From positions 797,501 through 861,500 of the forward strand of contig WAEK01000009.1 in the NCBI GenBank assembly GCA_011634665.1: a stretch of DNA of 64,000 bases. Reading direction: 5' to 3'. This DNA is from Mortierella sp. BCC40632. Taxonomy: Eukaryota; Mortierellomycota; Mortierellomycetes; Mortierellales; Mortierellaceae. Position 1 is the first letter of the stretch; each line of letters opens with the position of its first letter. Below, piece after piece: positions 59,032 to 64,000 of the stretch. The position numbers were made by a program, and so were the translations under genes. Under the pieces are notes generated by a model. The model was given only the letters and a program-made list of their open reading frames with translations, ran no database searches and had not been told where the DNA came from.

Positions 59032-61612
59032 AAGTGAGCAACAAGGCAAGCAACTTGACCAAGGACAATATGAAGGGGAGAGAGAGAGGGAGAGGGAGAT
59101 ACACGCCACCTGGCGAGAAAGTCGAGTGATTGAAAGCTGCGGCCTGACGGTACTTCAAGGTTGAGTGGGTACACATACACAACATGAAGAGACAGAGACC
59201 TGAGTTGCAACGGCCAAGAGCAAAAGGAGGGTGGCAAAGAGCTAGGACAGGGTAACACATGGAATGGGAAGTTGAGGTACCTACTTCAATATACGGTATT
59301 GATTGCCATGCTCAAAATATCAAGCGGACAAGGGATTGTGCGGGGCAAGGGCTAAACCAACCAGAGTCGTACAATCTCTCGGCTAGCTTTTGCAAAGACG
59401 ATGCCTGGGTCAGGTTTAAAGGATGAGGACGAAAAGAGGCCAATGGAAGCTTTCTTCATAGGCTCTCCCAACAAAGATCAGAGAGGTGGGTAAGGGACCC
59501 TGAAGGGCCTCATTATAGCGGAAAGAGAAAGAATAAAGAGAGAGAGAGAGAGAGAGAGCAAGCGTTATTATCGGAAGAGCTGAATAGAAGGATGAAAAAG
59601 AAGCCAACGGCGAGTGGATGGGCGGGGGAGCAACAAGAGTTGGGACGTTTGGTTGGGGAGCAAGGAAGAAGAAGAAGTGGTCGTAAAAAAAAAGTTGCGC
59701 TAGTCGATGCACGCGTGGATGTGCTCAAGGCACTGAACTAGCCTAAAATATACCAGGAGCTCACGGCAACCCCTCTCTTATCCTGAAGGGCAGGCCCTTC
59801 CGATGCTTGGCCCATAAAATTGTCCTGGGCTCTCTTCTATATCTTATTTCCTTCCGACACTTGGATGTTGTCAGTGCTGGGCAGAGGTACTGTTGGACGA
59901 CCAAGGTCATGGAGGTGTGAGTGAGGTCTAGGCTAGAAGTACAGCCAGATATGCTGTTTTTGATCCGCTCTATTTGACTAAAGACAAAAAGTGGAGGAGA
60001 GAAACCAGAGTAATACACAAATGATGTACCCTGTCTCCTCTCTCTGAACAAATAGCGACAAGGTTAAAGTGCGCAAGTCAAAAGGACAACGAGCCTGTCA
60101 CAGTTGGCCATTGCTGATTTCTCATAGGGCCGACCAAGAACATTGGGTTGGTGAAAGGCAAAGGTGGGGCAAAACTCTATCGCCTTTGTTTCTAAGGGAA
60201 AAAATTCAAGGGTAGTCTGCTGTGAAAAAAAAAAAAAAAAAAAAATAAACATTGGCAAAAGAAAATAAAAACCAAAGTAAAAAACGGCAGATTCCACCGT
60301 CGTGGCTCACTCTTTCCCTTTCTCTCCCTCCTATGCTCACAGAGCAACGTTTTTGCAAAATACCCTTTGTGACACTGCCTCACACTCCTTTTCCCTCCTG
60401 AATTTTTGGCGCTCCACATTATCATTGTTAAAGTGTGCTCTACTCTGTCATCACTTTGCTCTCTCGCATAATTGAAGTGATGGCAAAAGACACCTCTCCC
60501 TCCACCCTCACCCCCCCTCTGCCCCTTCTATTGCATTTTTTCTTTTTCTTTTGCCGGACACACATGGACATCATGATGCAACCATAGAAAGCAGCACGTA
60601 CCAGAAAAAAAAAAAAAAAAAAACAGATCCCATCTCCATCTCCCCCTCTCAAGGTCAGCTAGCCTGGCTTTCAGAGCAGTAAAAAAACCCTGTCCTATCA
60701 AATGGATAGGAAGCAGCATATTCGATCCATGAATGACGAATCGTCGTTCTCGACCTATTCTCGTCAACCATCCTTCCGTTCTCCTTGCTCCTTTCTCATC
60801 CACGCCACCAGTTAACATCGTTTGGGGGGGGCTAATAAAGATTATTTTAGTATTGGTAAAAAACAAAAGGAGCATGTTTGCTCCTAGTCTACCCAATGCT
60901 GCCTACCTGGGTGCATGGACCATTCGGAGAGGAGAGGAAGAGGAGGAGGAAGGGGAGGTAGGGAGATGTGGACTGCTACTTGCTCAATCGTTCGCTAGCA
61001 CCGAGCCCTCGGGCTAATAAAGTCGTTCCTGACAAAAGGGAGATGGCTAGTGCGAACAAGAAAGGAAAGCGCATATCACACCTCTTTCTCTTTCTCTCTC
61101 CCTTTCCCAATTGACAGTTCATTTACTGCTCAATACCTTTTCCTCGTAGAAGCGTTAAACCGCAAGGATACGCTTGCCCTGATGGTCATTTGGACTTTGT
61201 GACTTGGACCTATTCTCGGAGAAAAAAAAAATGGTTGTAGTTCTGGATGCGTGTGCTCGAGCGTTTTTCAAAACCGCCAATGGCACAAATGATACCTATT
61301 GTACATACTCCTAAGGCATGCATTCCCCAGTTTTTACTATCTTCACCATTCCAAAGTCTTACAACAAGTATGGGTTCCTACAGCGCATGTTTATCTTTCT
61401 CTCAGGTACTCAGGTAGGCTGGGTTTCTTTTTTTTTTTTTTTTTTTTTGTCTCACCCAAGGAGAATGTCATCATGCCATGCCCGTTTTTTTTTTTTTTTT
61501 TTTTGCTTTTGGGCTAGAGTGGTAAATTTACGCCCACTCTCTCGGCAAAAAAGAAAAAGAAAAATACTATCAATTGCTCTCCCAGTCTCTCGCATTGATC
61601 GAGTTGACTTTG

Positions 61613-61657
<45 letters not shown>

Positions 61658-62115
61658 GAGTGCAAGTAAACATTATGGAGTTTTGGTCGCAAGGTGAGCA
61701 AGAGCGAGAAACCATCAGCTTCTTAACTGTTCCTGCAACTCGTTTAGACTTTTGTGCACCCTCATTGAGACATGGTCATATACTTTTGAACGTATTTCCA
61801 AAGTATGGTCCAAGTCCTGCATTTCTTGGTCTGATCTCTCTCCCAATATGGACTTGGTGGCCCCCATGTGTGTAGTGCTCTCTTGAAATCTGAGTCTTTT
61901 CTCTCTCCTTTTTTCCTCTCGAGGGGACAGAGTATCTATGAGAATAATACATGAGCTTAAAAAAAAAAAAAAAAAAAAAAAAGAGAGAGAGAGAGAGGGA
62001 GAGAGAGAGAGGGATGTGTCTCTACGCCTTGCAACTTTCTACAGAACGTGGTTTCGTATGAATCGAAAATTTTACTTTGGAGTGCAATCGACCTGAATTA
62101 TTTCTTGATAAAGAT

Positions 62116-62160
<45 letters not shown>

Positions 62161-62181
62161 AACGGAAAAATAGAAACCCAG
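58590..62181. other. long repeat-rich intergenic region
   Basis: About 3.6 kb without a supportable gene. Purine-rich blocks (58,855-58,960), poly-A (58,999-59,029), (GA)n at 59,537-59,559, poly-A at 60,224-60,244 and 60,604-60,623, poly-T at 61,429-61,448 and 61,486-61,504, (GA)n at 61,611-61,652 and 62,119-62,154, and poly-A at 61,960-61,982. The many long frames here translate into Ser/Leu/Phe or Arg/Glu/Lys repeats and are artefacts. Part is promoter and leader of the surface-protein gene on the left. Confidence 0.6.
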
Positions 62182-63011
62182 CTAGGGTGCTACAAGAGTT
62201 CCCAAGATCCTGAATACATCTGTCAGACTGACCACTCCAACGACCGCTCCGCTATCATTCACGACCCAGAGCCGATGCACTTTGGTGGCCTGGAGTTTGG
62301 AAAGAGTATATCCAAAAGTGGACTTGGAATTAACATCCAGCACTGGGTACTGATCCTCCCCTGTTTCAACCCCACGCTCCAATCGGATCTTGGACATGAA
62401 CTGGAAACAACTGAGCCAGAGCCATGACGCCTTGAGGTTTCTCATGATGTACTACTCGAATTGTGACAAGAGAGGTACGATGCACCAGGTTAAAGTGTTG
62501 TTTTCAAGCAATAGGATAGAAAAAAGAGAAGACCCATGGCTGTTGAGAGGGGCTGAGAATCAGGTGTGTTAATGAGAGCTCTGTCATCGACCCTATCTTG
62601 GAATTACCTGAATATCTGTCATGCTGATGTTTCCAAGCAGTATTCCTTGATCGTCCAGTACGGCCAGCGATGACACGCTGTTTGTACCTATTGTATGTTG
62701 AACATTTCAACAAACATTAGGTGTCAGACACACTTTGCTCAACAATGCAGGAAAAAAAAACAGTCCTCTCTGTTTGCTTGTTAGGAGGACAAAGACGTAC
62801 TCATGGTGATTAGGGCATCCAGCACCTTATCATCGGCTTTCACAGATAGTACTTTTGTGTTGGTGAGAAGTCCACATTGTTGAAGCTAGAGAAGGTCCAA
62901 GAGTAGCATCCCATATCCAGGTAGTTATAGCCCACAAAGGAATAGGAAAGAGATCATTCAGAATATTAGGGAATCCATTCGGTCGGAAGAACAGAGATGA
63001 GACCTATGATC

Positions 63012-63049
<38 letters not shown>

Positions 63050-63911
63050 AGAGACTTACGGTCTGTTGCATCATCGGCTGAAGCTGCGGGAACTCGCTGA
63101 GCTGGAGAAGCGGCACACATTCACACACACAAAAATTCGGTAACCTTGTTTTAGTGTGTGGTTATAGCAATATATATAAATATATATAAAAAAAGGTTTG
63201 GTACCAGATCAGGTGCTGGTGGATCCTCTCCTCTTCCCCCCTTCCCTCGCCTGCTGGGCGCTTTCTTACATGACGCATGAGATAGTCCAGAGTAGACGAT
63301 TGTGAAAGGATTCCTGTCAACTCGCCCGTCGAGTCCATGACAGCCACTAAGAGAGTGAACATTCGTATTGCATTAGAACAGCCTCCTAGTCAACAGGAAA
63401 CTCAGCAATGCAAAAAAAAAAAAAAAAAAAAAAAAAAGGATGAAAGAACAGTCTGATACCTCGGTGGATCCCGGTACCGAAATCATGCACAACCGCTCCA
63501 AGTCTTGTCTCTGCTGGCACTGTACAAAAAGGGTCTTTTCCAGAAAGATCTATAGACAATGACTCCGTCGTTAGTCGAGTCCTCCCAGTCCCTCACTTTC
63601 AAAGATCCAATTCTGTTGTTTCCATGCGTCTCTTCAGTAACAACAACAACAACAACAAAAGAGTCTCCCTCCCTTTCCCTTTTTCCCGACGTTGCATTAC
63701 CTGCAGCAAGTTTAACAGGGACATTCTGACTCATGGCTGTTTTTTGGATAAGGTCCCGCATGTGTACAGTCTGGTCCTCGGGTGGGACCTCCATTTTCTT
63801 GAGGGCAATCAGGATATAGGTCATGAGATCGCTATAGTCGAACATCCCAACATAAGCCTTGCGCTGCTCATCATACACGGGCGCCGAACTGACACCGTGC
63901 TTCAACAACAC
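62182..63911 (-). CDS. SDS23: SDS23-type CBS-domain protein, 5' end beyond the window
   Basis: Seven - strand exons join in frame: 63,701-63,911, 63,460-63,549, 63,270-63,346, 63,060-63,101, 62,801-62,885, 62,608-62,687 and 62,182-62,451. Conserved blocks are LLKHGVSSAPVYDEQ and YVGMFDYSDLMTYIL, DLSGKDPFCTVPAETRLG, TGELTGILSQSSTLDYL, LAVLDDQGILLGNISMTDI and the last CBS pair ending STFGYTLSKLQATKVHRLWV, then GVVSLTDVFRILG. Four CBS repeats with the ATKVHRLWVV pattern match fungal Sds23/Sds24, which inhibit PP2A-type phosphatases and link nutrient status to mitosis; CBS pairs often bind adenine nucleotides. The acceptor at 63,912 shows that at least one further exon lies to the right of the window. 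Confidence 0.9.
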
Positions 63912-64000
63912 CTAAAGAAGAGAGAATCAGAGAATACGTGCAACGTGAGCAGTGCTTGAAGATATCCTAGCCACACTGATTGCTTTTGGGTGTAAATCCT

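Noticed and set aside
58564..59260. Three overlapping - strand frames of 180-225 residues
   Set aside because: Composition is Phe/Leu/Ser/Pro only, produced by GA-rich and poly-A tracts; they overlap the leader of the surface-protein gene.
63624..63959. + strand frame at the right edge
   Set aside because: It is the antisense shadow of the SDS23 exon at 63,701-63,911.

Overview
The window looks like nuclear DNA of an early-diverging fungus, most likely Mortierellomycotina (Mortierella and relatives). This rests on many short GT-AG introns, CT-rich leaders before start codons, abundant poly-A/T and (CT)n/(GA)n tracts, and the gene set. The set includes an ankyrin MGA2/SPT23-type factor, 5-aminolevulinate synthase with heme-regulatory motifs, a GATA factor, a HAUS3-like augmin subunit, SLX1, TAF3, BET1 and SDS23. 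No database search was possible. Exon joins below were worked out by hand from splice signals and reading-frame continuity.

Layout. 0.7-4.5 kb: spliced MGA2/SPT23-like regulator (+). 6.0-7.2 kb: unknown tail-anchored protein (+). 7.5-7.7 kb: small unknown ORF (-). 8.0-9.7 kb: SLX1 structure-specific nuclease (+), five exons. 9.7-13.4 kb: gene-poor, with a 68-bp inverted repeat. 13.4-16.9 kb: long reading frame broken many times (probable pseudogene, +). 19.1-21.1 kb: mitochondrial-type cysteine synthase (+) with an odd C-terminal extension. 21.7-21.9 kb: possible membrane-protein exons. 22.3 kb: truncated lectin pseudogene. 22.8-24.0 kb: cytochrome c heme lyase (-), divergent from TAF3 (+, 24.3-27.4 kb). 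30.0-32.0 kb: HEM1 (+). 32.3-33.1 kb: unknown spliced gene (-). 34.7-37.8 kb: GATA factor (+). 38.3-39.1 kb: intact secreted C-type-lectin-like gene (-), divergent from a mitochondrial DUF1640/MCUR1-like gene (+, 39.3-40.6 kb). 41.0-43.5 kb: HAUS3-like gene (-), divergent from BET1 (+, to 44.5 kb). 44.73-49.67 kb: mobile element. 51.5-55.9 kb: 1449-residue unknown coiled-coil protein (+). 56.5-58.3 kb: single-pass surface protein (-). 62.2-63.9 kb and beyond: SDS23-type CBS protein (-).

The standout is the element at 44,730-49,674. It has short terminal inverted repeats next to TA dinucleotides and carries two genes: a FEN1/XPG-like PIN-domain nuclease and, in an overlapping frame, a Fanzor-type (eukaryotic TnpB-like) RuvC nuclease. 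Two adjacent hairpins lie directly after the Fanzor stop, where a guide (omega) RNA would be expected. I see no recognisable DDE transposase. The copy has several reading-frame breaks, so it may be a decayed member of a family with intact copies elsewhere.

Other cross-window patterns are single-base frame breaks inside homopolymers (G6 at 13,710, A7 at 25,615), a lectin gene with an inverted truncated copy 16 kb away, and several divergent gene pairs sharing very short promoters.
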